64,000 bases of DNA from Acidobacteria bacterium UBA2990 (lineage in GTDB: Bacteria; Acidobacteriota; Vicinamibacteria; Vicinamibacterales; UBA8438), in assembly GCA_002347025.1 (NCBI GenBank), contig DEAE01000007.1, forward strand, positions 40,859 to 104,858, in the 5' to 3' direction. This document shows, piece after piece, positions 51,717-61,297 of this stretch; position 1 is the stretch's first letter; each line of letters begins with the position of its first letter. Below the pieces are notes generated by a model, which did no database searches, was not told the DNA's origin, and saw only the letters and a program-made list of their open reading frames with translations. A program made the position numbers and the translations under genes.

Positions 51717-54083
51717 ATGGCAGAGTCACCAATGCTTCCGAAGATGGTTGGCCAACGTGTCAAACGACGCGAGGACCCTCGTCTCATACAAGGCCAGGGA
51801 ACCTACGTAGACGACCTAAAGATCGTGGGCATGGAGCACGTAGCGTTCGCCCGAAGTGACATTGCCCACGGGCGAATCAAGTCGGTCGACACCAGCGTCG
51901 CTGAGGCGATGGATGGGGTAACCGCAGTATTCACCGGTGCACAAATAGCCGAATTTGTGAAACCGGTGCCGATCATCACGCCCTTCCCATCTCCTGACCA
52001 TCGTGCCGTGGTTGTAGATACGGTTCGCTACGTCGGTGAACCGGTCGCCGTTGTCGTCGCCACTAACCGCTACATCGCCAAGGATGCAGCAGACGCGATC
52101 ACGGTTGACTATGAAATGCTGCCGGCTGTCGTAGACACCGAAAAGGCAATGACCGGACAGCCGGCGCAACTACACAAAGACTTCGAGAACAACCTCTCAG
52201 TGGCGTTGCTTCCATCTGGCACTGGAGTATCACCAGACGGTCAGACGGTCGACGACACTGCCCTCGATCAAGCGTTTGCCGATGCCGAGGTAGTTGTGTC
52301 CCAGCGCATGGTGAACCATCGGCTCGCTCCCAGCGCCATGGAACCCAGGGGGACCGTCGCCCACTACGAACCAGGACACAACAAGATGACAATCTGGTCA
52401 TCCAACCAAGCCCCTCATCTGCTGCGTGGAGCCATCGCCAGCATGTTTGGCATGGGCGAAGACCAAGTGCGCGCGATCGCGCCAGAGGTCGGTGGCGGTT
52501 TCGGGGCCAAGGTCCAAGCCTATGCGGAGGACTACGTCGTGGCAGGGCTTTCGAAGAAACTTGGAATAGCTCTGAAATGGACCGAAGACCGATCCGAAGC
52601 TTTCCTAGCCACGACCCATGGACGCGGCATCATCGGCTACATCGATATCGCAGCAACAAACACTGGCAAGGTTCTCGGCATGAAACTGCGACTAATCGCA
52701 GACATCGGAGCCTATAACACGCTGTTTACCGCGGCAATCCCAACATTTACAACGTTGATGGCCAATGCCACCTACGATATTCCAGCCATCCGTACAACGA
52801 TCACCGAGGTTTTCACCAACAAGACCCCGACCGACGCATACCGAGGGGCCGGACGGCCAGAGGCAACATATTTCGTCGAGCGAGGCCTGGACATGCTGGC
52901 CCGTAAGTTAGCCATGGACCCAGCCGAAGTGCGGCGTCGGAATTTCATTCAGCCCAATCAATTTCCCTATACAACTCAGATGGGCGCCGTCTACGACTCA
53001 GGCGACTATGCAGCGGCACTGGACCTCGCCTTGCAAAATGCCGGCTGGGACAAATTAAAGGCAGAGCGAGACCAAGCTCAAGCTGAAGGCCGGTTGGTCG
53101 GAATCGGGCTATCGATGTATGTGGAAGTCTGCGGTCTTGGTCCATCCGCCGTGTTACCAACGGGAGGATGGGAACACTCGCAGGTGACTATCGAGCGAGA
53201 CGGTCGCATCAACGCAACCACAGGGGCCTCTCCACACGGACAGGGCAACGAAACAACCTTTGGCCAAATGTTAGCTGACCAATTTGGAGTCCCGCTTGAT
53301 CACATCACTATCCATCACGGCGACACTGCAATTGCAAAACAAGGCATAGGGACGTTTGGCAGTCGCTCCCAAGCCGTCGGCGGGGCGGCACTTCACTTGG
53401 CCGGTGGCAAGGTCAGGAAGAAAATGGCCAAATTTGCCGCAGCACTCCTTGAAGCCCATGAAGATGACCTCGTTTTTGAGAATGGTCGCATCTCAGTCAA
53501 AGGCGCACCTGACTCTGGCAAGTCATTCGAAGAAGTAGCCGCCTACGCATACGTTCCAGTTCCACTTCCCGAGGGACTCGAACCCGGACTAAGTGAAGAG
53601 GCCTTCTTCGAACCGAGTAACAACACTTATCCATTCGGGTGTCACATCGCGCTGATTGAGATCGATCGAGACACCGGCGAACCCACGCTACGCCGTCTGA
53701 TCGCTGTCGATGACGCTGGTAACCTAATCAACCCGTTGATTGTCGAAGGGCAAATCCACGGAGGACTCGCTCAGGGTGTCGGCCAAGCCATGATTGAAGA
53801 AGTACAGTACGGCGACGACGGGCAACCCCTGACAAGCACGTTCATGGACTATGCCATTCCTCGCGCTGCAGACCTCCCCAGATTCGAGCTCGACAATACA
53901 GTCACTCCAACGCCGGTAAATCCGCTAGGCGCAAAGGGCGTTGGAGAAGCAGGCACACTAGGCTCGACCCCGTGTGTTGTGTCAGCTGCAGTTGACGCAC
54001 TCAGTCAGTTTGGGGTCACCCATATCGACATGATGCTACGTCCCGAAAAACTATGGCAAATCATTAACGGAGGCCAATCGTGA
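51717..54083 (+). CDS. coxL: Molybdopterin large subunit, form II CoxL-like
   Basis: Molybdenum hydroxylase large subunit of 788 residues. The active-site loop AYRGAGR at 374-380 is the form II (BMS) signature; form I CO dehydrogenase has AYxCSFR with a cysteine for copper, which is absent here. GGGFGAK near 260 is a molybdopterin-binding block, and GVGEAG near 741-746 contains the catalytic glutamate (Glu744). Because of the form II loop, true CO oxidation is uncertain, and oxidation of another small aldehyde or heterocycle is possible. The gene starts three bases after coxS and overlaps coxM by four bases (GTGA). Maturation genes such as coxD, coxE and coxF are not seen in the window. Confidence 0.93.
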   Translation: MAESPMLPKMVGQRVKRREDPRLIQGQGTYVDDLKIVGMEHVAFARSDIAHGRIKSVDTSVAEAMDGVTAVFTGAQIAEFVKPVPIITPFPSPDHRAVVVDTVRYVGEPVAVVVATNRYIAKDAADAITVDYEMLPAVVDTEKAMTGQPAQLHKDFENNLSVALLPSGTGVSPDGQTVDDTALDQAFADAEVVVSQRMVNHRLAPSAMEPRGTVAHYEPGHNKMTIWSSNQAPHLLRGAIASMFGMGEDQVRAIAPEVGGGFGAKVQAYAEDYVVAGLSKKLGIALKWTEDRSEAFLATTHGRGIIGYIDIAATNTGKVLGMKLRLIADIGAYNTLFTAAIPTFTTLMANATYDIPAIRTTITEVFTNKTPTDAYRGAGRPEATYFVERGLDMLARKLAMDPAEVRRRNFIQPNQFPYTTQMGAVYDSGDYAAALDLALQNAGWDKLKAERDQAQAEGRLVGIGLSMYVEVCGLGPSAVLPTGGWEHSQVTIERDGRINATTGASPHGQGNETTFGQMLADQFGVPLDHITIHHGDTAIAKQGIGTFGSRSQAVGGAALHLAGGKVRKKMAKFAAALLEAHEDDLVFENGRISVKGAPDSGKSFEEVAAYAYVPVPLPEGLEPGLSEEAFFEPSNNTYPFGCHIALIEIDRDTGEPTLRRLIAVDDAGNLINPLIVEGQIHGGLAQGVGQAMIEEVQYGDDGQPLTSTFMDYAIPRAADLPRFELDNTVTPTPVNPLGAKGVGEAGTLGSTPCVVSAAVDALSQFGVTHIDMMLRPEKLWQIINGGQS

Positions 54084-54958
54084 TTCCGTCCAATTTCGAC
54101 TATCAGCGTGCACAGTCGGTTGACGACGCATTGACCAAGTTGGCTGCCAGTGGTGGAACCGGCAAAGTGATCGCAGGCGGCCATAGTCTGGTGCCCATGA
54201 TGAAGCTACGTCTACACGAACCGACCACGCTCATCGACATCGCCCGTATTGGTGAGCTCTCGGGAATCCGAGAGCAAGATGGCCTGATCGAGATTGGTGC
54301 CAACACTGTCCACCATGACGTCGCGACCTCAAGTTTGTTACGTAACAACTGCCCTATCATCGCCGAAACGGCTGGAATGATCGGAGACCCGCAAGTGCGC
54401 AATCGCGGCACGTTGGGGGGAAGCCTCGCTCACGCCGACCCGGCAGCTGACTACCCAGCGGCCTTACTAGCACTGGATGCTCAGATTCAACTACAGGGAC
54501 CAAGTGGGACCAGGGAAGTTGCAGCAACAGACTTCTTCCAGGGCCTCTTCACAGTTGACTTAGCCGACAACGAAATAATCACCGCCGTCCGGTTTACACC
54601 AGTCCAGGTGGCAGCCTATGCAAAGTTGTATCAGCGGGCGTCACGGTTTGCCATCGTAGGCGTCGCAGCAGCGCTAGTGATCAACCAAGGCTCAATGCTG
54701 CGAAAGCCTACCATTCGCTCGAGCCGGATCGGACTCACAGGAGCAGCCTCCCATGCGCTACGTCTTACGAGCGTTGAAGAAGCAGTTGCTGGCCAAGCGG
54801 CAACCGCTGAAGCGATGGCCCAAGCGGCACAGGGAGCCGGAGCCAAGATCGACGATATCAACGCCGACCTTCATGCGAGCGAGGCTTATCGCCGAGCGAT
54901 GATCCAGGTTTTTACTACCCGTGCACTGCAAGGGGCTTTAGCGCGCCTCCCTGCTTGA
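54080..54958 (+). CDS. coxM: FAD-binding medium subunit, CoxM-like
   Basis: Flavoprotein subunit of 292 residues of the CO-dehydrogenase/xanthine-dehydrogenase FAD-binding family. The FAD motifs AGGHSLVP at 32-39 and TLGGSLAHADPAADYP at 111-126 are intact. A C-terminal CO-dehydrogenase flavoprotein domain follows (about 180-285). It starts with GTG overlapping the coxL stop (GTGA), which shows translational coupling, and takes electrons from the CoxS clusters to quinone or another acceptor. It is the last gene of the S-L-M operon. It converges with the orphan molybdopterin subunit gene at 55215; the 256-base gap between them shows no clear terminator. Confidence 0.93.
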   Translation: MIPSNFDYQRAQSVDDALTKLAASGGTGKVIAGGHSLVPMMKLRLHEPTTLIDIARIGELSGIREQDGLIEIGANTVHHDVATSSLLRNNCPIIAETAGMIGDPQVRNRGTLGGSLAHADPAADYPAALLALDAQIQLQGPSGTREVAATDFFQGLFTVDLADNEIITAVRFTPVQVAAYAKLYQRASRFAIVGVAAALVINQGSMLRKPTIRSSRIGLTGAASHALRLTSVEEAVAGQAATAEAMAQAAQGAGAKIDDINADLHASEAYRRAMIQVFTTRALQGALARLPA

Positions 54959-55214
54959 ACCACAGTCACTGATGGGCGTGTAACTCCCGCAGTTGGAGCG
55001 AGGCTAACTGTCTACCAATACTTGCTCTTGAAGCCCAGCTCACTAATCTGCGCACCCACCACGGGAAGGCCGCTGTCAGACCCAACCGATTGCTACCGCC
55101 TTGGGGACGAAAGTGAGCTGCGCTATCGCATGACCCGATGGTCAGCAATCCCCATGCACCGACTCGGCCCGAGCAATAGCCGTCTGCTCCATCGATCACT
55201 TTCGACAAGAAATA

Positions 55215-57644
55215 CTAAACGTGAGCCGACAATCGGTCGTGGCCGATAGGCGCCTGCTCTAATGCCGTCAGTATCATATCTCTCGTGATTGGGGACCGGA
55301 AGAAATCACCACCTTCGTGGGCCAGGGCATCGGCGATCGCATTAACCACAGCCCCAGATCCAGCCCCTTGAGCCGCCTCTCCGATACCCTTGGCCCCAAG
55401 CGGGTTAAACGGATCAGGTAGATTCGCTGCTCTCCACTGCATCGGCCGTTCGTGAGGAACGTCAAGGATGCCTGGAGGTCGGTTGCTATAAAATCGCTTG
55501 GCCACCAACAAGCCCCACCGCCGGTCGTAGACCCACTTTTGGCTTAGGGCAACAGAAAAGCCCTGAATGGCTCCGCCAAACACCTGTGCTTCAAAAGTCT
55601 TCGGATGGATGATCGTCCCGGCGTCGCATCCGGCGGCGTAGTCGACCAATCGGATATCACCCGTCTCCAAATCAAGTTCGACTTCCGCGAAACCAGCAAC
55701 AAACGACATCCTTCGACCGCCCTCGTCGAAGTTGTCCTTCGCGACGCCCATCAGACCCCGCCCAGCCAACGCGGTCGCCGCCGTAACGGTCATACTATTG
55801 ATATCCTCAGGAAGTTCGTGACCGTCGTAGCGCCCCCCCAGAACAATCGCGCGCCGAGACACCTGAGCAAGACTTAAGCCCACCGCTCGGTTGCCAGACC
55901 GAAACACTCGTTCACCTGCCACTTCGTAGTCATCGGGATTGCCGCCTAGGTCCATAGCAGCGATTTCCCGCGCCTTTTGTCTGGCATCGAGGACAGCCGC
56001 CCAGTTGGCACGCGTGTGGGCATGGGTGGTCGAACTCCCTCCTTGCACGGCGCTCCATGGAAGGTGACGACTCGTATCCCCCCAGGCCACCTCGCAGTTC
56101 TCCCAAGGAATGTCCATACCCTCAGCTGCCACTCGCATCATGTCGAAGGTAGACCCGGTACCAAGGTTGCCAATGCCAGACTGTATCTGCATCCGACCAT
56201 CTGGAGTAACAACAAACAGTCCGTCGACACCCGAAGAACCAGCAGCAAACGTACTCAATGCCACACCAACTCCGGTCACTTTTGAACCATCTCGTTGGCC
56301 ACTGCGCTGGACACGACCCTGCCAATCAAACACTGCGGCCCCAGCTTCAATAGCCTCACGAGCAAACGCACTGGATACATTGCCCTGCTCACCATCTAAA
56401 CCGGGAGCACCGAACTTGGCCTGGCCTACCGGGGCATTCACCTTCAGCACCTCGACCTGGTCGATCCCAAGTTGCCTCGCCGCCTTCTGAATGATCGGAG
56501 AAAGCATGGTCATTGACTGCACGCCACCAGGGGCCCTTTGGGCCCCTCGCGGGGGAGTATTGGTGTAGACACCTGTGCCTCGAATCCGCATGGCAATGGG
56601 CTGATAAGCCAGCGAGCCAATCATCCCAGCGTTCATATGATCACCAGAGCGACCATAAGGGCCACTATCGCCAATGACATGCATTTCGAGCGCCGTAATC
56701 CGGCCATCGCGACGCATGCCTAGGCGGATCCGGGCTTGCACGCCGGGGCGTGCCTTACCGAAGGCAGTCTCATCACGCCGGGTCACGCGCATCATCACTG
56801 GCTTACCGATCTTCTTGGACAAAAGAATCGGAATCTGAGCCTGCACGTAACCAGTAGCCTTACTGCCAAATCCACCACCGGTGAATTCATTGATCAACAC
56901 GACATTTGCAGGCTCAACGCCAGCCCACCGGGCCATAGGCCCTACGCTGCGGTTAGTACTCTGCACAGAAGGATAAACGTAGAGTTTGTCACCGTTCCAG
57001 TAAGCCATCGTGCTGCGGCTCTCAAGCGGTTGATGAGAAAGCGACTGATGATAGGAATGCTCTTCAATAACAAGGTCGGCGGCCGAAAAACCAGCTTCGA
57101 CGTCACCATAAGACCACTCATCCGTCGCCTCAGCATCCATCGGAATTTCACCGGCCCCAAGTTCGGCTACGTCAGCTTCGGACCACTTAAGTTCGCTGAG
57201 CTCACGAGACCGCATCGTGTTCCCGTCAGTACGTGCATTCGGACCACCAGGGTAAAGACTGTCAAGGGGATCAACGACAAACGGCAGTGGCTCAAGATCC
57301 AACTCAACGAGCTCAATGGCATCGGAGGCAATTTGTTCATCAACGGCCGCTACAGCCAAGATGGGCTCACCCTCATAACGCGGCTCGTTGGTTAAGGCAG
57401 CTTCGTTCGGCACTTCAACCTCTGGGAGGTCATCGGCGGTAAGGATTCCAACGACGCCAGGAAGGGCCTCAGCCGCACTAGTGTCGATGGAACGCACCTT
57501 CGCGTGGGGCATCGGGCTAACCAGTAATTTGCAGAAGACCATGCCTTCAGCTCGGTGATCCTCAGCATACTTCGAACGCCCCGTGACCTTCGCGTATAGG
57601 TCCGGTGTCTGGTAGTTTTTACCGATTAATTTATAGTCAGCCAC
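55215..57644 (-). CDS. Orphan xanthine-dehydrogenase-family molybdopterin-binding subunit
   Basis: Molybdenum hydroxylase large subunit of 809 residues, related to but well diverged from the neighbouring CoxL-like protein. GGGFGSK near 256-262 and a GIGEAAQGAG block near the C-terminus (with the catalytic-type Glu) are present. The active-site loop reads PPRGAQRAPG at 364-373 instead of AYRGAGR. No signal peptide is seen. It stands alone and faces the coxSLM operon, with no FAD or iron-sulfur partner gene of its own. It might therefore borrow CoxS/CoxM or use subunits encoded elsewhere. A GTG start has GGAGG upstream. The divergent neighbour is the MBL-fold gene, 159 bases away. The substrate cannot be inferred. 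Confidence 0.9.
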   Translation of the reverse strand: MADYKLIGKNYQTPDLYAKVTGRSKYAEDHRAEGMVFCKLLVSPMPHAKVRSIDTSAAEALPGVVGILTADDLPEVEVPNEAALTNEPRYEGEPILAVAAVDEQIASDAIELVELDLEPLPFVVDPLDSLYPGGPNARTDGNTMRSRELSELKWSEADVAELGAGEIPMDAEATDEWSYGDVEAGFSAADLVIEEHSYHQSLSHQPLESRSTMAYWNGDKLYVYPSVQSTNRSVGPMARWAGVEPANVVLINEFTGGGFGSKATGYVQAQIPILLSKKIGKPVMMRVTRRDETAFGKARPGVQARIRLGMRRDGRITALEMHVIGDSGPYGRSGDHMNAGMIGSLAYQPIAMRIRGTGVYTNTPPRGAQRAPGGVQSMTMLSPIIQKAARQLGIDQVEVLKVNAPVGQAKFGAPGLDGEQGNVSSAFAREAIEAGAAVFDWQGRVQRSGQRDGSKVTGVGVALSTFAAGSSGVDGLFVVTPDGRMQIQSGIGNLGTGSTFDMMRVAAEGMDIPWENCEVAWGDTSRHLPWSAVQGGSSTTHAHTRANWAAVLDARQKAREIAAMDLGGNPDDYEVAGERVFRSGNRAVGLSLAQVSRRAIVLGGRYDGHELPEDINSMTVTAATALAGRGLMGVAKDNFDEGGRRMSFVAGFAEVELDLETGDIRLVDYAAGCDAGTIIHPKTFEAQVFGGAIQGFSVALSQKWVYDRRWGLLVAKRFYSNRPPGILDVPHERPMQWRAANLPDPFNPLGAKGIGEAAQGAGSGAVVNAIADALAHEGGDFFRSPITRDMILTALEQAPIGHDRLSAHV

Positions 57645-57803
57645 GTTAAACCTCCGCGGAATTGCGCCTCCGCACCTTCAATATGACCGCATCTTATCTC
57701 AAGTCGATGGACGGTCCCAGTTCGGCACGCACATTCCCCCACTTGTCCTATCCCGACTATCCGACTATCATCCCTTCCACGCCGTGCTCTGCAGGAGGAA
57801 ACG

Positions 57804-59309
57804 ATGCCACGAATACTACCGGTTCTCGTCGTACTCTCGGTCTTGATTGCTCCAACGGCAACCGCCCAGGACATAGATGCCGTGCTCCAGGCTGCAGCCG
57901 AAGCCATCGGCGACCCAGAGGCACTGAATTCAATTGAGTATTCAGGGACCGGTTGGGTCTCGAATGTTGGCCAAAGTCACACGCCAGCCGACGACTGGCC
58001 GCGATTCGAAATCACCGAATATACCCGCACTCTTGACTACAGTGCTGAGGCTTCAAGCGAGACTTATACCCGACGTCAGGGTGAATTTCCGGCCCGTGGT
58101 GGCGGCACGCCGCTCCTAGGCGAACAGCAGCGCCTACTCCTGACCCGCGGTGGCCACAGCTGGACGATGCGGGGCTCCCAGGCGGTCCCTCAACCTGGCA
58201 ATGCATCCGTCCGGCAAGTGGATATCTGGATGTCACCGCACGGATTCTTGAAGGCCGCAGCATCTGCTGAGGACGCCACAGCTGTCACTTTGATGCTGGA
58301 AGGTCGGCAGTTGACGATCCTGTCATTTACAGTAATGAACCGCTACCGCCTTAATGGCACAATCAACGAACAACACCAAGTAGAGCGTGTGCAAACGTGG
58401 GTAGCAAATCCAGTTTTCGGCGACATGATTTATGACCACCGCTACACCGACTACCAGCGATTCGGAGCATGGATGTTCCCTACGGTGTTACATTCCCACC
58501 AAGGCGATCCCCGAATTCATCCAGGACACAACTCCATGGAAATCAGGGTGACGGATGCCCGACCGAATGTTCAAACATCTCTTCCATCGGTACCTAGCAA
58601 CGTGCAAATGGCAACGGCGCCTACAGTAGTTGTCCGATCGACTGAGATGGCGGAAGGCGTCTGGCGCATCTCGGGTGGAAGCCACCACAGTGTTGCGGTT
58701 GAATTCAGCGATTTCGTTGCCATCATCGAAGCTCCACAACACGAAGCCCGCTCTCTCGCCGTGATCGCCGAAGTGCGGCGAGTCATCCCGGAGAAGCCGA
58801 TTCGCTACGTAGTCAATACACATCACCACGCAGATCACGCCGGCGGCCTCAGAACCTACGTCGCTCAAAGCGCAACTGTCATTACACACGCTGCGAATCA
58901 AAATTTTTACGAAGATGTCTTCTTCCACCCGGGCACTCGGGTGATGGCCCCTGATATTCTCTCCACTCGCATGCCATGGTTCGCCTCGAATCGCATTCCA
59001 GCACTCGAATTGATTAGCGACAGCTACACCCTGACCGATGGCGACCGCACGATGGACATTCATCCGGTGTTACGTTCGGGTCATGCAGGCTCGATGCTAA
59101 TCGTGCATCTCCCAGAGGAGCGCATCTTGATTAACGCGGACCTCTATTCTCCCCCCGCACCTGACGCTGACACGCCAGTGGCAAATGCCCATATGCGGAG
59201 CCTCGCCCAAAACATCGAGCAATTAGACCTCGATGTAGCCAGACACGTGGGCGTGCACGGACTCGTCGGGTCCCACCTAGAATTTCTCAGGATAGTCGGG
59301 GGAGAATAG
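57804..59309 (+). CDS. Exported metallo-beta-lactamase-fold hydrolase with N-terminal domain
   Basis: Protein of 501 residues. A Sec signal covers 1-21 (ending TATAQD). Residues about 22-270 form a beta-rich domain of no family I can name. The MBL fold follows: HHHADHAGG at 340-348 is the zinc motif HxHxDH, and further ligand candidates are His427 in RSGHAGSM, Asp446 in NADLY and His485 in VHGLVG. It is predicted to hydrolyse an ester, thioester or lactam in the periplasm. AGGAGG with good spacing precedes the ATG. It is divergent from the orphan molybdopterin subunit gene (159 bases). Its 3' end shares a long hairpin with the convergent lipocalin-like gene. The combination of a beta-rich N-terminal domain with an exported MBL domain recurs in Acidobacteria. 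Confidence 0.9.
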   Translation: MPRILPVLVVLSVLIAPTATAQDIDAVLQAAAEAIGDPEALNSIEYSGTGWVSNVGQSHTPADDWPRFEITEYTRTLDYSAEASSETYTRRQGEFPARGGGTPLLGEQQRLLLTRGGHSWTMRGSQAVPQPGNASVRQVDIWMSPHGFLKAAASAEDATAVTLMLEGRQLTILSFTVMNRYRLNGTINEQHQVERVQTWVANPVFGDMIYDHRYTDYQRFGAWMFPTVLHSHQGDPRIHPGHNSMEIRVTDARPNVQTSLPSVPSNVQMATAPTVVVRSTEMAEGVWRISGGSHHSVAVEFSDFVAIIEAPQHEARSLAVIAEVRRVIPEKPIRYVVNTHHHADHAGGLRTYVAQSATVITHAANQNFYEDVFFHPGTRVMAPDILSTRMPWFASNRIPALELISDSYTLTDGDRTMDIHPVLRSGHAGSMLIVHLPEERILINADLYSPPAPDADTPVANAHMRSLAQNIEQLDLDVARHVGVHGLVGSHLEFLRIVGGE

Positions 59310-59317
59310 CTCATGCC

Positions 59318-59364
59318 ACAGGTGTAGTTTTCGATCGTTCATGCTCCCCGGAAACTGCACCTGT
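59318..59364. terminator. Long hairpin shared by convergent genes
   Basis: Arms 59318-59333 and 59349-59364 pair over 16 positions with two G-U type pairs and a 15-base loop. The structure fills the gap between the stops at 59309 and 59366, and its right arm ends one base from the leftward stop codon. No T-run is seen on either side, so it is probably a bidirectional 3'-end hairpin. Confidence 0.6.
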
Positions 59365-59365
59365 A

Positions 59366-60385
59366 CTATTCGCCTCGCACCGGCAATCTCTCCCAATACA
59401 GGTGGCCTCCCGTGGTCTCACCTTGATTGGTTCGAGGCCGTCCTCCCAGTCTCAAGATGTCACCCGTGAGTAAATACAGACGTTCCGCATCGACGGGTGG
59501 CCCAGGATTGAGTCTCCCTTCTTGATTGTGGACAACGTACTGGGGGTCTGCGTCCTCAAAGACCGTGAACTGGCCAAAGTACCCGCCGAAAGCCCGATAT
59601 GCCGCCAGTGCCTCCTCTGGGGTCGGGGTGGAATCTGCGTAGGGGGTTCTCGCCTCTTGCGGCACTAGGTGGACCATCATATGACCGGTTGGGGTATAGA
59701 TAATGTAGGATCCAGCCCGACTGGCATTCTCCTCACCATGGCTCACAACCTCTCCGTCTCGCTCGACATAGCGGTCTGTGTGCAGCAATTGGCGAAAGCC
59801 TACAAACCTCTGCGCCTCTGCAGATAGCTCTACGTTCGGCAAGCGTTGCCATAAAATGCGCCTCGTCGCCTCTGCTTTTCCACCAGTGGAGTCAGCAGGA
59901 GTCAGAATCAGCCGGTCTCCGTCGAACTCATAGAAACGCTTGGCATCCACCTCCCCTCCTGGGTTAATCTGTCCGACTCGGTGATGCACTACAAACCCCT
60001 CACTCGCACTGACTGTATATGGCCCAAAATAAGCACTATAGCCACGCAGCGCCTGCTGAGCTTCCTCAGGTGTCGGCCTATCGCCTGCAAAAGGCGTTCG
60101 CCCGTTCGGCATGACCTGCACGCCCATATATCCAGCATCGCTATAGGTGATATAGCCGACCGAATCGAAGTCTTCCACTAATTGCCAAACACCTTCGTCG
60201 TCCTTCAATTCCCGACCAACCAACTGATACGTACCGACCAACCCTCTGGTGTCGCTCACAGTCGGCTCGGTATCTTCTTCGACCGACAATGGAGGATCGG
60301 CCGGAAGACAGGCAAGTTGCATACCGACCAACACCGTCAGGCACGCCGGGAACGCCGCACCTATGACAGACCCAAAGCTCCTCAT
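59366..60385 (-). CDS. Exported protein with two tandem lipocalin-like domains
   Basis: Protein of 339 residues that is an internal duplication. Domain one (about 48-183) and domain two (about 194-335) share matching blocks: GYITYSDAGYMGVQVMP versus YIIYTPTGHMMVHLVP, TPFAGDRPTPEEAQQAL versus TPYADSTPTPEEALAAY, and YFGPYTV versus YFGQFTV. Both end in an LxWxRLP strand. Each matches the lipocalin-like family seen in many environmental bacteria, with an eight-strand beta-barrel expected. The N-terminus is hydrophobic and ends LACLPADPP; Cys26 could be a lipoprotein cysteine, although Gln at -3 is not canonical. ATG 60385 was chosen because GAGGGGG precedes it; the frame runs further to 60502 without a site. 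Function is unknown, with small hydrophobic ligand binding inferred. Confidence 0.8.
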   Translation of the reverse strand: MRSFGSVIGAAFPACLTVLVGMQLACLPADPPLSVEEDTEPTVSDTRGLVGTYQLVGRELKDDEGVWQLVEDFDSVGYITYSDAGYMGVQVMPNGRTPFAGDRPTPEEAQQALRGYSAYFGPYTVSASEGFVVHHRVGQINPGGEVDAKRFYEFDGDRLILTPADSTGGKAEATRRILWQRLPNVELSAEAQRFVGFRQLLHTDRYVERDGEVVSHGEENASRAGSYIIYTPTGHMMVHLVPQEARTPYADSTPTPEEALAAYRAFGGYFGQFTVFEDADPQYVVHNQEGRLNPGPPVDAERLYLLTGDILRLGGRPRTNQGETTGGHLYWERLPVRGE

Positions 60386-60689
60386 AATGTCCCCCTCATT
60401 CAGTTGTTGAGCAACAGCCACAGTCTCCCCAGAAAGGGCAAAGACCCACGACACAGCAACCCTGTCTGGAAGGTTTTGTATCTGAGCTACCCCCGACCTC
60501 ATTTCGTCGGGCCTTGATTACACTATGGCTTTATACACCCTCCCATTCTTGGTCGACCGCACTTTTTTTGAAGACAGTGACAGGCCAAGTTTCACAGACC
60601 ATTGACTCCCATGGCCAGTTCGCGTTGAAATCCCAAAATACAGATGGTGAGACTGTCTGAACAACAGCAAATAAGATTGGAGGCCTGCG
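60386..60689. other. Divergent intergenic region, no gene seen
   Basis: About 300 bases between the leftward lipocalin-like gene and the rightward cupin gene. It ends with GGAGG, the cupin ribosome site. I see no RNA gene, repeat or ORF that I can support. Confidence 0.55.
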
Positions 60690-61148
60690 GTGTGCAAGAG
60701 ACCATCAGCGTGTTACTCATGGAGCCGGTTCTACCTCTTCGTCTTCGCCACCATATCGGTCGTCTGGATTGGACACACCCAGGCTAGACCAATGGCAACT
60801 GCCCAAGAAAACCCCTTCACCGGTACATCTTTCCGGATGGATTCGGACGGAATCCGTGTATCATCACGCGGATTCGAGGCCGGGGCCAGGACCCACTGGC
60901 ACACCCACAGCGCACAGCTACTGTTTGTCAAAGAAGGCCGGCTCCGTTACCAAGTCCAAGGACAACCAGTCGGAGAAATTGGTTTACACGAAACAACCTA
61001 CCTCCCTCGCGGCATAAGGCACTGGCATGGCGCTGTTCCAAACGAGACGCTGACTCACGTCTCGGTGACTTTTCCCAATGCGGACGGTGACCATCTCGCC
61101 ATAGAGTGGATGGAACCAGTCGGCGACGAGCAGTATACGAATCGATAG
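60690..61148 (+). CDS. Exported cupin-domain protein
   Basis: Single-cupin protein of 152 residues. A signal-like hydrophobic segment covers about 12-30. The first cupin motif is HWHTH at 69-73, with His69 and His71 or His73 as metal ligands, and Glu82 in KEGRLRY. The second motif contains His111 in GIRHWHGAVP. The intact ligand set suggests a bound metal and either dioxygenase, isomerase or sugar-binding activity; single cupins are too diverse to decide. It uses a GTG start with GGAGG about seven bases upstream. It is a single gene, converging with the second exported aldolase gene, and the 149-base gap shows only weak inverted repeats. Confidence 0.85.
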   Translation: MCKRPSACYSWSRFYLFVFATISVVWIGHTQARPMATAQENPFTGTSFRMDSDGIRVSSRGFEAGARTHWHTHSAQLLFVKEGRLRYQVQGQPVGEIGLHETTYLPRGIRHWHGAVPNETLTHVSVTFPNADGDHLAIEWMEPVGDEQYTNR

Positions 61149-61297
61149 GCATCGGCATGATTGATGTCAGACTCGTCACCGCCCATCTTCCGAAAATAAG
61201 GGGGTTTAACAGCAGCAGTGCCTGAAATTCATGGCTGTTCTAAATCCCGAGACGCTTCAACATGAAGTCCCTGAGGGATGGGCAACACCAGACCCCA

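Noticed and set aside
56736..57395. 219-codon rightward frame opposite the orphan molybdopterin subunit
   Set aside because: It is antisense to a well-supported gene and has no family motif or plausible composition.
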